DNA of 64,000 bases from Pseudomonadota bacterium. GTDB taxonomy: Bacteria > Pseudomonadota > Alphaproteobacteria > Rhizobiales > Beijerinckiaceae. The DNA is taken from positions 21,372 to 85,371 of the forward strand of contig JAFAEL010000095.1 of the NCBI GenBank assembly GCA_023423995.1, read 5' to 3'. A program made the position numbers and the translations under genes. The notes under the pieces were generated by a model. It did no database searches. It saw only the letters and a list, made by a program, of their open reading frames with translations, and was not told where the DNA came from. Below are positions 16,037 through 24,855 of this stretch, one piece after another (the stretch's first letter is position 1; each line of letters begins with the position of its first letter).

Positions 16037-18619
16037 CTATTGGCTGCGCAGGTGGCGGGCGGGCTTCTGGCCGAGGATCCGCCACGTCCCGCCGAGGCCA
16101 AGTCCGACGGCGACAACTACCGCCGCGAGCGCCCACGACGCTGCCGATGCCAGATCGGGCGAGAAGCCGAGCTTCATGATTCGCGTGATGACGAAGTAGG
16201 CGGCCCCGGAGCCGGCCAGCAGCCCGAACAAGGCCGTGGCGAGGCCGAGCATCCCGTATTCCAGCGCATAGGCGAGGACGAGCTTCGGCCGGGTGGCGCC
16301 GAGCGTCTTGAGGATCACGGCGTCGTAGACGCGCGCACGGTGGCCGGCCGCGAGGGCGCCGGCCAGGACCAGGACGCTCGCGAGCAGTGCGACGGAGCTC
16401 GCGATGCGGATCGCGAAGAGGAGCTGGCCGACGATGTCGTTGAAGGCCTCGAGCGCGTCCTTCACCCGCACGCTCGTGACGCTCGGGAAGGCGCGCGCGA
16501 CATCGCGCAGGAGGCGCGGCTCCCCGGCGGGATCCGCCCCCTTCGGCATCGTGATCGTCATCAGCTCCGTATGGGGCGCGCCCGCGAAGGTGTTGGGCGA
16601 GAACACCATGACGAAGTTGATGCCGAGGCGGCGCCAGTCGATCTTGCGCAGGTTCGCGATGCGCGCCGTGATGGTGCGTCCGAGCACGTTGACGGTCACG
16701 GTATCGCCGACGGTCAGGCCGAGGCCGCGGGCGGCCTCGTCTCCGAAGGACACGAGCGGCGGCCCGCGGTAATCGGCAGGCCACCACTCACCGGCAACCA
16801 GCGAAGAGCCGGCGGGGAGCTCCTTCGCGTAGGTGATGCCCCGGTCGCCGTCGAGCACCCAGGCGACTTCCTGCGCGGCCTTGACCTCGGCAACCGGGAT
16901 TCCCTTCAGCTCCGTCAGGCGGCCCCGCATCATCGGCACGGCCTCCAGGGCCGAGCCCGGCGCCTTCTCGGCCAGGAAGCGCCCGAAGGCCTCGGTCTGG
17001 GCGCTCGGCACGTCGATGAAGAAGAAGTTCGGCGCCCGGTCGGGCAGGGTCGAATGCAGCTCGCGGCTGAGATTGCGGTCGATCACGGCGATCGTGACCA
17101 GCAGCGTGATACCGAGCCCGAGCGACAGAACGAGGGAGGGCGTGAGGGCGCCCGGCCGGTGCAGGTTGGCGATCGCCAGCCGGACGGACGGATGCCGGAC
17201 ATGCGGCAGCCTGCGGGCGATCGCCATCGCGGCTTCGGCCACCACGCGCAGCAGGAGAAAGGCGAAGAAGGCCGCGCCGACGAAGACCATCGCGACCCGC
17301 CGGTCCTGCGCGGCAACCACGGCGAGGGCCGTAAGGGCGATCCCGGCGGCGGCCGCCGCGACGAGGTAGCGGGCCCGCGGCCAGCGCCGGTCCGGCGCGA
17401 TCCGGTCCCGGAACAGGCCGGAGACGGAGATGTCGTGCGCGCGGCCCAGCGGCAGGATCGAGAAGGCGAGCGCCGTGAAGAGGCCGTAGAGCACGGCCGC
17501 CCCGAGATCGAGCGGCGCGAGGGTGGGGGTGATCGGGAGCGGCAGGATCGAGCCTGCGAGCGCCGCCGTGCCGAACAGGAGCCCTGCCCCGATCGCGAGA
17601 CCGATCGCGATGCCGATCAGGGCGATCGCCATCACCTGGACGAGAAAGACGCCGATCACCGTGCCGCCGGTCGCCCCGAGGCTCTTCAGGATGCCGACCG
17701 CGTTCCGCTTGCGGTCCACGAAGGCCGTCACGGCATTCGCGACGCCGACCCCGCCGACGAGCAGCGCGGTCAGGCCGACGAGCGTCAGGAATTGCGAGAA
17801 GCGCAGGATGTTGTTGGTGAAGCGCGGATCGGCGTTGAGCCGCGTGCGGACGTCCCAGCCGGCTTCCGGGACAGCCTTCGCGACGGCCTCGACCGTGGTG
17901 GCGAGGTCCGCGTCCGTGTCGCGGCCGGGCGGCAGCGACAGCCGATAGCTCCAGCGGACCAGGCTCCCGGGCTGCAGGAGGCCCGTCGCCCGCAGGGCGT
18001 CCTGGGACAGGATGAGGCGCGGCCCGAACCCGATGCCGTTGGCGATCTTGTCCGGTTCCGCGACGAGCCGCGCGCGCAGCTCGAAGGCGGCGCCCCCGAC
18101 CGTGATGCGGGCGCCGGGCTTCAGGTCGAGCCGCTCGAAGAGGACCGGATCCGCGATCGCGCCCCAAACGCCGTTCCGCTCGGCCAGCAGGTCCGCGACG
18201 GGGCCCGCGGGCTCCGTCTCGAGCGTGCCGCGGGTCGGGTAGCTCCCGTCGACGGCCTTCGCCTCGACCAGCGCCGCCCCCTCGGGCACGACCGCCATCG
18301 CGCGGAGCGTCGCGACCGGTGCGACCTGGCCCTGGGCGGCGAGTGCCGCCTTCTCCTCGGGAGTCGCCTCGCGCTGGATCAGCGAGAAGGTGGCATCCCC
18401 GCCGAGAATGGTCCGGCCCTGGCTCGCCACGCCCTCGACGAGGGAGCGCGCGATGGACGCCACCCCGGAGATCGCGCCGACGCCGAGCGCGATGCAGGCG
18501 ATGAAGACGAAGAAGCCCGCGAGGCCGCCCCGCAGCTCGCGGAGCGCGAGGCGAAGCACGAGCGGCAGCCCGGCCCTGCCGGGGGGCGAGGAGGAGGCGG
18601 CCGGGATGGTGCCGTGCAT
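16037..18619 (-). CDS. ABC transporter permease, FtsX/YbbP type
   Basis: An 860-residue permease. A membrane segment near residues 35-55 (GFFVFIACIALGVGAISG) is followed by a large periplasmic domain, then two FtsX-type three-helix blocks at about residues 265-370 and 725-850, plus two further helices in the middle. This is the 10-helix MacB/YbbP architecture, with the signature TAFVDRKRNAVGILKSLGAT repeated as YDAVILKTLGATRPKLVLAY. YbbAP-type machines act on lipids or envelope molecules rather than import solutes. It lies 6 bp behind its ATPase and divergent from tesA, the same triad as in E. coli. Confidence 0.93.
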   Translation of the reverse strand: MHGTIPAASSSPPGRAGLPLVLRLALRELRGGLAGFFVFIACIALGVGAISGVASIARSLVEGVASQGRTILGGDATFSLIQREATPEEKAALAAQGQVAPVATLRAMAVVPEGAALVEAKAVDGSYPTRGTLETEPAGPVADLLAERNGVWGAIADPVLFERLDLKPGARITVGGAAFELRARLVAEPDKIANGIGFGPRLILSQDALRATGLLQPGSLVRWSYRLSLPPGRDTDADLATTVEAVAKAVPEAGWDVRTRLNADPRFTNNILRFSQFLTLVGLTALLVGGVGVANAVTAFVDRKRNAVGILKSLGATGGTVIGVFLVQVMAIALIGIAIGLAIGAGLLFGTAALAGSILPLPITPTLAPLDLGAAVLYGLFTALAFSILPLGRAHDISVSGLFRDRIAPDRRWPRARYLVAAAAAGIALTALAVVAAQDRRVAMVFVGAAFFAFLLLRVVAEAAMAIARRLPHVRHPSVRLAIANLHRPGALTPSLVLSLGLGITLLVTIAVIDRNLSRELHSTLPDRAPNFFFIDVPSAQTEAFGRFLAEKAPGSALEAVPMMRGRLTELKGIPVAEVKAAQEVAWVLDGDRGITYAKELPAGSSLVAGEWWPADYRGPPLVSFGDEAARGLGLTVGDTVTVNVLGRTITARIANLRKIDWRRLGINFVMVFSPNTFAGAPHTELMTITMPKGADPAGEPRLLRDVARAFPSVTSVRVKDALEAFNDIVGQLLFAIRIASSVALLASVLVLAGALAAGHRARVYDAVILKTLGATRPKLVLAYALEYGMLGLATALFGLLAGSGAAYFVITRIMKLGFSPDLASAASWALAAVVVAVGLGLGGTWRILGQKPARHLRSQ

Positions 18620-18625
18620 GCTGGC

Positions 18626-19318
18626 CTAGATCTCCGCCGCCGGGACGGGTTCTGCGATCCGCCCGGCCCGGAGCCCGACGGTACGATCGCAGCGCGCCGC
18701 GAGCGAGGGGTCATGCGTGACGAGGACGAGCGTCATGCCGCGCTCGCGCTTCAGCGTGAAGAGAAGATCCGCCACGCCCCGCCCGGTCGTCTCGTCGAGA
18801 TTTCCGGTCGGCTCGTCCGCGACCACGATCGCGGGATCCGGCGCGAGGGCGCGCGCGATGGCGACGCGCTGCTGCTCGCCGCCCGAGAGCTGCGCCGGGT
18901 AGTGGTGCAGCCGCGCCCCGAGCCCGACCGTCTCGAGTTCGGCCCGGGCGCGCTCGAATGCGCCCTCGCGGCCGGCGAGCTCGAGCGGCAGGGCGACGTT
19001 CTCCAGCGCCGTCATGGTCGGCACGAGGTGGAAGGACTGGAAGACGATGCCGATGCGGCGGCCGCGCACCCGCGCGAGCGCGTCCTCGCCGAGGCCGGTC
19101 AGATCCGCCCCGTCTAGCACCACTCGGCCGCGATCAGGCCTCTCCAGGCCCGCCAGGACCATGAGAAGCGTCGACTTGCCGGAGCCTGACGGGCCAACGA
19201 GGCCCACGGCCTCGCCCGCCGAGACCGAGAGGCTGATGCCCCGCAGCACGTCGACGCGCGCGGCTCCATCCCCGAGGCTGAGCTGGACATCCTCGAGTTC
19301 GATGATCTTGCCTGGCAT
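18626..19318 (-). CDS. ABC transporter ATPase, YbbA/LolD type
   Basis: A 230-residue ATPase with Walker [10 protein letters not shown] at about residue 39, Q-loop [20 protein letters not shown], signature [15 protein letters not shown], Walker [13 protein letters not shown] and the H-loop THD. Length and the [13 protein letters not shown] region place it with YbbA/LolD/MacB ATPases that energise FtsX-type permeases. It precedes the permease by 6 bp. The divergent tesA gene starts 45 bp away, so both transcripts arise from a very short intergenic region. Confidence 0.94.
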   Translation of the reverse strand: MPGKIIELEDVQLSLGDGAARVDVLRGISLSVSAGEAVGLVGPSGSGKSTLLMVLAGLERPDRGRVVLDGADLTGLGEDALARVRGRRIGIVFQSFHLVPTMTALENVALPLELAGREGAFERARAELETVGLGARLHHYPAQLSGGEQQRVAIARALAPDPAIVVADEPTGNLDETTGRGVADLLFTLKRERGMTLVLVTHDPSLAARCDRTVGLRAGRIAEPVPAAEI

Positions 19319-19363
19319 TCACGGAGACCCGATCTCAGCCCCCGTTCCCAGGGAGAGTGAAAC

Positions 19364-20056
19364 ATGGCGCTGGCTTTGCGCAGCCGGACATATGGGTCGC
19401 ATCGGGCGCCCGGCAAATGGGGGGCGCTCGCGATGGCCCTGTTCGTGACCGCGTTGGCAGCTCTCGGCCCGAGAGCCGCAAATGCCGCGCCAGAGCGTAC
19501 GGTCAAGCTCGTGGCGCTCGGCGACAGCCTGACGGCCGGGTACAATCTGCCGCAAGCGGCAGCCTTCCCGAGCGTGCTCCAGGCGGCCCTGAAGGCCCGC
19601 GGTCACAAGGTCGAGATCGTGAATGCGGGCGTGTCGGGCGACACCGCGACGGGCGGGCTGGAGCGCGTCGACTGGTCCGTCCCCGACGGCACGGATGGCG
19701 TGATCCTCGAACTCGGCGCTAACGACATGCTGCGCGGGACCGATCCCGACGTGACCCGGCGCGCGCTCGAGACGATCATTACCCGCCTGAAGGAGCGCAA
19801 CATCCCCGTCATGCTCGCGGGCATGTACGCGGCCCGCAATCTCGGGCCCGACTACATCCGCCGCTTCGATGCGATCTATCCGGATCTCGCCAAGAAATAC
19901 GACCTCGTCCTGTATCCGTTCTTCCTCGAGGGCGTTCAGGGCCAGGCGAAACTGCAGCTCCCGGACGGACTGCACCCCTCGGCGGAGGGCGTGAAGGTCA
20001 TGGTGGAGGGAATCCTGCCCGCCGTCGAAACCTTTCTCGGTCGGCTCAAGGAGTGA
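19364..20056 (+). CDS. Arylesterase / TesA-like SGNH hydrolase
   Basis: A 230-residue secreted SGNH hydrolase. A long signal peptide ends near RAANA. The four blocks are [13 protein letters not shown] (nucleophile Ser), [12 protein letters not shown] (Gly), [11 protein letters not shown] (Asn) and [13 protein letters not shown] (catalytic Asp and His). TesA-type enzymes hydrolyse acyl-CoA thioesters and aryl or acyl esters in the periplasm. Divergent pairing with ybbA-ybbP is conserved from gammaproteobacteria and suggests work on lipid products handled by that exporter. GGGAGAG precedes the ATG. Confidence 0.93.
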   Translation: MALALRSRTYGSHRAPGKWGALAMALFVTALAALGPRAANAAPERTVKLVALGDSLTAGYNLPQAAAFPSVLQAALKARGHKVEIVNAGVSGDTATGGLERVDWSVPDGTDGVILELGANDMLRGTDPDVTRRALETIITRLKERNIPVMLAGMYAARNLGPDYIRRFDAIYPDLAKKYDLVLYPFFLEGVQGQAKLQLPDGLHPSAEGVKVMVEGILPAVETFLGRLKE

Positions 20057-20110
20057 TGCCGGCGAACCGTCGGCCGCCTCGGGCGTTCTCGCCAGCGGTA
20101 GGAGACCGGA

Positions 20111-20356
20111 ATGGCAGACGAACTGAACCTCGACGAGCCCGCCGAAGTGCGCTGGATTCGCGGCGAGAACGCCTCGGCAGACCTTTCCTGGGGCGAGGCG
20201 AACCAGTCGTTTCCGACGCTCCGCGAGGCGCTCGCCTTCGCCCGTACGGGGCTGCCGGCGGACGCGCGCGGGCCCTTCGTCACCACGGCGAGCGGACGGG
20301 TGCTGCGGGGTGACGATATCGGGGCCGCGAAGCCCGATCTCTCGCCGGGACGGTGA
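20111..20356 (+). CDS. Small conserved hypothetical protein
   Basis: An 81-residue acidic, soluble protein starting MADELNLDEPAEVRWIRGEN, with a central NQSFPTLREALAFARTGLP and a tail TTASGRVLRGDDIGAAKP. I recognise no domain; the pattern of a short beta-rich cytoplasmic protein is common in Rhizobiales small orphan families. It follows tesA by 54 bp on the same strand and precedes thpR, so it may be part of the same transcript. Confidence 0.65.
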   Translation: MADELNLDEPAEVRWIRGENASADLSWGEANQSFPTLREALAFARTGLPADARGPFVTTASGRVLRGDDIGAAKPDLSPGR

Positions 20357-20456
20357 GTTCGGGCGAAACCGCCTGTTGATCGCGCGATCCGCCGCACTTG
20401 CGGCGAGCCTTGTGCAGGCGCGAGAATCCCTGTGTCGCTGATTTGGAGGGATGCCG

Positions 20457-21059
20457 ATGCCACGCCTTTTCACCGGCCTCGAGGTCCCGCCGGAGATCGG
20501 CCAGGAACTCGCCCTCTATCGTGGCGGGCTGCCGGGCGCCCGCTGGATCGACCCGGCGAACTACCACATCACGCTGCGGTTCATCGGGGACGTCGATCAC
20601 GGCGTCGCGCGCGACATCGCGTCCATGCTGGCCGAGGAACGGGTGCGGGCGCCCCTCCGGATCACCATCGACGCCCTCTCCACGTTCGGGGGCGGGCGTC
20701 CGCGGGCCCTTCTCGGGCGGGTCGCGCCGAGCCCGGAACTCGCCCGCCTCCAGGCGGATCACGAGCGGCTGATGCGGCGTGTGGGGCTCGACCCGGAGAC
20801 GCGCAAATACACGCCGCATGTCACCCTGGCGCGCCTGCGCGATGTCTCGCCCGGCGACCTGGCGGCCTTCATCGCCATGCGGGGACACTTCCCGAAGCTC
20901 TCCTTCACGGCCGAACGCTGCGTCCTGTTCTCGGCGCGCGACTCCGTGGGGGGCGGCCCGTATCTCGTCGAGGCGGCCTATCCGTTCGGAGTGGTCCAGA
21001 ATCCCGGGGCGCCTCGCAGCTTCCCGGACCGGGGTGTGGCCGAGTATCGGCTCGGCTGA
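20457..21059 (+). CDS. thpR: RNA 2',3'-cyclic phosphodiesterase
   Basis: A 200-residue two-histidine phosphoesterase. The paired motifs HITL at residues 37-40 and HVTL near residue 122 are the catalytic HxTx repeats of the 2H superfamily; MPRLFTGLEVP is the usual start. The enzyme opens 2',3'-cyclic phosphate RNA ends and, in reverse, can act as a 2'-5' RNA ligase. The ATG at 20457 is chosen over the one at 20451 because GGAGGG (20445-20450) is then 6 bases away rather than touching it. Confidence 0.93.
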   Translation: MPRLFTGLEVPPEIGQELALYRGGLPGARWIDPANYHITLRFIGDVDHGVARDIASMLAEERVRAPLRITIDALSTFGGGRPRALLGRVAPSPELARLQADHERLMRRVGLDPETRKYTPHVTLARLRDVSPGDLAAFIAMRGHFPKLSFTAERCVLFSARDSVGGGPYLVEAAYPFGVVQNPGAPRSFPDRGVAEYRLG

Positions 21060-21156
21060 TCGGGGCCGGGCGGGACAGATGGCGCCAATTTCGCCTGTTT
21101 TGTATTTATTAACCGTGTCCTGCCTAGCTTAACGAGACGTTGCTTCGGTACCCTCC

Positions 21157-21696
21157 ATGAATCGTTTGCCCCTGGTCCTCCCGGCGCTCGGGTTCCTGCT
21201 CGCCGCGCAGGGTCCCGCTCTCGCACAACGCCCGGCCGCCCAGGCTCCCGGTGGCGGACAGGCCACGCTGGTCGCGACCTACAACGATTGGAGCACCTAC
21301 ACGGCCCAGACCGGGCGGGCGAAGATCTGCTACGCGCTGTCCCAGCCGAAGTCCCGCACGCCCGCGAACCTCAAGGACACGCCGGCCTATGTCTTCGTGT
21401 CCTTCCGGCCGGCCGAGAACGTGCGCAACGAGGTCGCGACGGTCCTTGGGTTCAATGCTAAGGATGGCGGCGATGCCTCGGTGACCATCGGCAACGCCTC
21501 GTTCCCGCTCGTGACCAAGGCTCAGAATGCCTGGGTGAAGAACCCCGCGGAGGAGGCGCAGGTGATCGCCGCGATGTCGCGGGGACAAACCATGACGCTC
21601 TCGGTGACCTCGGCGCGCGGCAACAAGACGGGCGACCGCTACTCGCTCGCTGGCTTCGCCCAGGCGCTGGATCGCGCCAAGAAGGAATGCCCCTGA
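21157..21696 (+). CDS. Invasion-associated locus B (IalB) family protein
   Basis: A 179-residue secreted protein with a signal peptide ending GPALA. The mature part has YNDWSTYTAQTGRAKICYAL, AYVFVSFRPAENVRNEVATV and SFPLVTKAQNAWVKNP, the pattern of IalB-like proteins. Named from Bartonella, the family is widespread in non-pathogenic Rhizobiales, so no virulence role should be read into it. It sits just before rlmN. The 97-bp gap before it holds an A/T-rich stretch (about 21096-21112) that could be its promoter. Confidence 0.85.
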   Translation: MNRLPLVLPALGFLLAAQGPALAQRPAAQAPGGGQATLVATYNDWSTYTAQTGRAKICYALSQPKSRTPANLKDTPAYVFVSFRPAENVRNEVATVLGFNAKDGGDASVTIGNASFPLVTKAQNAWVKNPAEEAQVIAAMSRGQTMTLSVTSARGNKTGDRYSLAGFAQALDRAKKECP

Positions 21697-21805
21697 GGCT
21701 GCGCCCCCGGGCAACCTTCGCGGAAAGGCCGCCTTCCGCCCCTCAACAAATCCGGCCTGCGATGCTATATGAGCCGCTCATCCAGGCTCATCAGGCAGGC
21801 TAACC

Positions 21806-23047
21806 ATGGCGACGGCGTCGCTCGACAATGCCGCGCGCGCATCCGAACCCGTTCCCCCGCCCGTTCTCCAGGGCGCTCAGGCGGTCGAGAGCGCGCGGCC
21901 ATCGGTCATCGGCCTGACCCGGCCGGCCCTCAAGGACAAGCTCCTCGCGATCGGCGTGCCCGAGAAGGAGGCCCGGATGCGGGTCTCCCAGATCTGGCAC
22001 TGGCTCTACCATCGCGGGATCCAGGATTTCGACGAGATGACGAATGTCGGCAAGGCGCTGCGGCGCGGCCTTGCCGAGGCCTACACGCTTGACCGCCCCG
22101 AGGTGACGGCCGAGCAGATCTCCGTCGACGGCACCCGCAAATGGCTCCTCCGGATGCCCAAAACCGGCCCGCATGATCGCGGGGCCGAGATCGAGTGCGT
22201 CTACATCCCGGACGACGACCGCGGGACGCTCTGCGTGTCGAGCCAGGTCGGCTGCACGCTCACCTGCTCCTTCTGCCACACCGGCACCCAGCGCCTCGTG
22301 CGCAATCTCTCGTCGGCCGAGATCGCCGCGCAGCTCGTCGTGGCGCGCGACCGGCTGGGCGATTTCCCGACGCTCGGCGACCGCGAGAGCGCGATGCTGC
22401 CGGATGGCGGCCGGCTGGTGACGAACATCGTCTTCATGGGAATGGGCGAGCCGCTCTACAATCTCGACAACGTGGCCGCCGCGATCGACGTGATGAGCGA
22501 CGGCGAGGGGCTCACCCTCTCCCGGCGGCGCATCACGGTCTCCACCTCCGGCGTCGTGCCCGAGATGTCGGCGCTCGGCGAGCGCACGAACACGATGCTG
22601 GCCATCTCGCTCCACGCCGTCCGGGACGACCTCCGCAACGAGCTCGTGCCGTTGAACAAGCGCTACCCGATCGCGGATCTGCTCCAGGCCTGCCGCGACT
22701 ATCCTGGCCTCTCGAATGCCCGCCGCATCACGTTCGAATACGTCATGCTGAAGGGCGTGAACGATTCCGACGCGGATGCGCGCGAGCTCGTCCGCCTGCT
22801 GCGCGGCATCCCGGCCAAGATCAACCTGATCCCGTTCAACCCCTGGCCGGGCACCAAGTACGAGTGCTCGAGCTGGGAGCGCATCGAGCGCTTCTCCGAG
22901 ATCGTGTTCCGGGCCGGCTACGCCTCCCCGGTCCGCACGCCGCGCGGCCGCGACATCCTGGCGGCCTGCGGGCAGCTGAAGAGCGAGACGGAGAAGCTCT
23001 CCGCCCGCGCCCGGCTGATGCTGGAGGAGGGGCGCGCGAGCGCCTAG
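21806..23047 (+). CDS. rlmN: Dual-specificity 23S rRNA/tRNA adenine-C2 methyltransferase
   Basis: A 413-residue radical-SAM methyltransferase. The Fe-S ligands are Cys150, Cys154 and Cys157 in [15 protein letters not shown]-binding [10 protein letters not shown] follows, and a conserved cysteine in [10 protein letters not shown] near the C-terminus is the acceptor needed to resolve the methylated intermediate. RlmN methylates A2503 of 23S rRNA and A37 of some tRNAs. An N-terminal extension of about 35 residues precedes the core. It is convergent with the next gene; the stops are 3 bp apart. Confidence 0.96.
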   Translation: MATASLDNAARASEPVPPPVLQGAQAVESARPSVIGLTRPALKDKLLAIGVPEKEARMRVSQIWHWLYHRGIQDFDEMTNVGKALRRGLAEAYTLDRPEVTAEQISVDGTRKWLLRMPKTGPHDRGAEIECVYIPDDDRGTLCVSSQVGCTLTCSFCHTGTQRLVRNLSSAEIAAQLVVARDRLGDFPTLGDRESAMLPDGGRLVTNIVFMGMGEPLYNLDNVAAAIDVMSDGEGLTLSRRRITVSTSGVVPEMSALGERTNTMLAISLHAVRDDLRNELVPLNKRYPIADLLQACRDYPGLSNARRITFEYVMLKGVNDSDADARELVRLLRGIPAKINLIPFNPWPGTKYECSSWERIERFSEIVFRAGYASPVRTPRGRDILAACGQLKSETEKLSARARLMLEEGRASA

Positions 23048-23050
23048 CTC

Positions 23051-24661
23051 CTATTTCGCCATCGCGATCGGCGAGAAATCCTGGAACCAGTTCTGGGCCT
23101 GGACGAAGCCCTTCACCCTGGGGCTCATGGCACGCGGGTTCACGTCGTGCGTGACCATGAGGAACAGCGCGTCATCGACGTATTTCTCATGGATCTTCCG
23201 CAGGACCTCTGACTGCTCGGCCGGGTCGAAGGTGTTGCGCACCTTGTCGAACAGCGCATCCATCTCCGGGTCGCAGTAATAGCCCCAGTTCGTGCCCGCC
23301 GGCGGTCCGAGGTTGCATTGCAGGTGTCGGATGAAGCCCGTGAATGGGTCCTGGATGAAGTAGGTGTAGTTCATCCCGGTCGCGCCCTTGTTCGTCTCCG
23401 ACTTGGCGCCGGCCCGCCACAGATTGATCAGCGTGTTCCAGTCCACGACCTCGAACTCGACCTTGATGCCGACATCCGCGAGGTTCTGCTGCACGAACTC
23501 GTTCATCGGCAGCGGCTGCATCTGGCCCGATCCCGAAGGCGAGATGAGGATCTTCGTGACCAGGGGCTTGGTCGGTCCATAGCCCGCTTCCGCGAGCAGC
23601 TTCTTGGCTGCGGCCGGATCGTAGCCGAGCTTGAAGGCCGGGCTTCCGAACCATTGGTGGCCCGGCGGGAAGAAGCCTTGGGCGGGGATCATCATGCCCG
23701 ACAGCAGCTCCTTCATGCCCTCGCGATCGATCGCGAGGTTGGCCGCCTTGCGGACGCGAACGTCGTTCCAGGGAGAACCCTCGGTCCGGGAGAGGTGCCA
23801 CGTCCAATTGTGTGGGTAGGCGTTCGTGACGATCTGGAAGCCGCCCTTCCTGAGAGCCTCGACCGCATCGGGCGCCGGCGCCTCGATCCAGTCGACCTGC
23901 CCCGACATCAAGGCGGCCGTCCGGGCGTTCGGCTCCGGCAGCGGCAGGAGGACGAGTCGGTCGAGCTTCGGGATCCGCCCCTTGTCCCAGTAATCCGGGT
24001 TCGGAACGAGCTCCGCGCGCTCGCGCGGCCTGAACATGGCGAGCTTCCACGGCCCGGTGCCCGATGGCGTCTTGGCGAACTCGTCCCAGTTCCGGCCGAC
24101 CTTTTCCCACTGAGCCGGGGACGAGATCATGATCCAGGCGAGCTGGTAGGGCAGCGTCGCGTCGGGCGCCTTGGTGGTGACCTCCAGGGTCAGCTTGTCG
24201 ATGGCCCGGTAGCTCGCCACGGCGGGAATGCGGGTCCGGCCCTGCGCCGATTGCCGGCGATCGAATTGCGGCGAGTTTTCCCGGAGGAGCTTGTCGAGGT
24301 TCCAGACGATTGCGTCGGCCGTCAGCTCGGATCCGTCGTGAAAACGCACGCCATCACGCAACCCGAAGCGCCATTTCGTCTTATCGGTCGCGTCCACGGC
24401 CCAGCTCGTGGCGAGCCCGGGTGCAAGGTCGGACGGCTTCGTTGCGCTCGATAGGTCCCAGTTAACAAGCGCGTCATAGACCGTATAGCCCATGAAGCGC
24501 TGCCCCTCCCCGCCGTTATCGGTCTGCCCTGTCGTGAGCGGGATGTCGGAGGCGGTCATGGCGATCCGCAGGGTGCCCTGGGCGAGCGCGCCGGTGCTCA
24601 TCCATGCGAGGCAGGCGGCCGCCGCCGCGAGCCCCAGAGACCTCGAGACAACGCGCCCCAT
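23051..24661 (-). CDS. Orphan peptide-type substrate-binding protein (family 5)
   Basis: A 536-residue family-5 solute-binding protein with a signal peptide ending STGALA. Recognisable blocks are GLATSWAVDATDKTKWRFGL, VRFHDGSELTADAIVWNLDK and KAANLAIDREGMKELLSG. The ATG at 24659-24661 is chosen because GAGGTG lies just upstream and a clean signal peptide follows; the frame further upstream is Arg/Pro-rich shadow. No permease or ATPase gene is adjacent, so it must work with a transporter encoded elsewhere, possibly the one at 4155-8786. Ligand unknown. Confidence 0.92.
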   Translation of the reverse strand: MGRVVSRSLGLAAAAACLAWMSTGALAQGTLRIAMTASDIPLTTGQTDNGGEGQRFMGYTVYDALVNWDLSSATKPSDLAPGLATSWAVDATDKTKWRFGLRDGVRFHDGSELTADAIVWNLDKLLRENSPQFDRRQSAQGRTRIPAVASYRAIDKLTLEVTTKAPDATLPYQLAWIMISSPAQWEKVGRNWDEFAKTPSGTGPWKLAMFRPRERAELVPNPDYWDKGRIPKLDRLVLLPLPEPNARTAALMSGQVDWIEAPAPDAVEALRKGGFQIVTNAYPHNWTWHLSRTEGSPWNDVRVRKAANLAIDREGMKELLSGMMIPAQGFFPPGHQWFGSPAFKLGYDPAAAKKLLAEAGYGPTKPLVTKILISPSGSGQMQPLPMNEFVQQNLADVGIKVEFEVVDWNTLINLWRAGAKSETNKGATGMNYTYFIQDPFTGFIRHLQCNLGPPAGTNWGYYCDPEMDALFDKVRNTFDPAEQSEVLRKIHEKYVDDALFLMVTHDVNPRAMSPRVKGFVQAQNWFQDFSPIAMAK

Positions 24662-24855
24662 CGTGCACCTCCGGCTGCCCTGAACGGGACTCCCTCGACG
24701 ATGCAAGGCTCCGGCCAGCCGGTCCTCCGGCCGTCGCGTCAACGCCGGCCGGCGCGGGACTGCGGGCGGGCGGGCGTGAGAAGGCGCAATTCTTTGTTTC
24801 CGCGAAACGCGGGTTTCGAGACTGCCGTGGAATATGAAAGCGGGAGAACGGCCCC

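Noticed and set aside
15968..19117. A 1049-codon plus-strand open frame.
   Set aside because: It is the antisense of the YbbP and YbbA genes, with no domain and low-complexity Arg/Asp composition.
21720..21739. A 6-bp stem after the IalB-like gene considered as a terminator.
   Set aside because: The loop is large, the stem short and no T-run follows.
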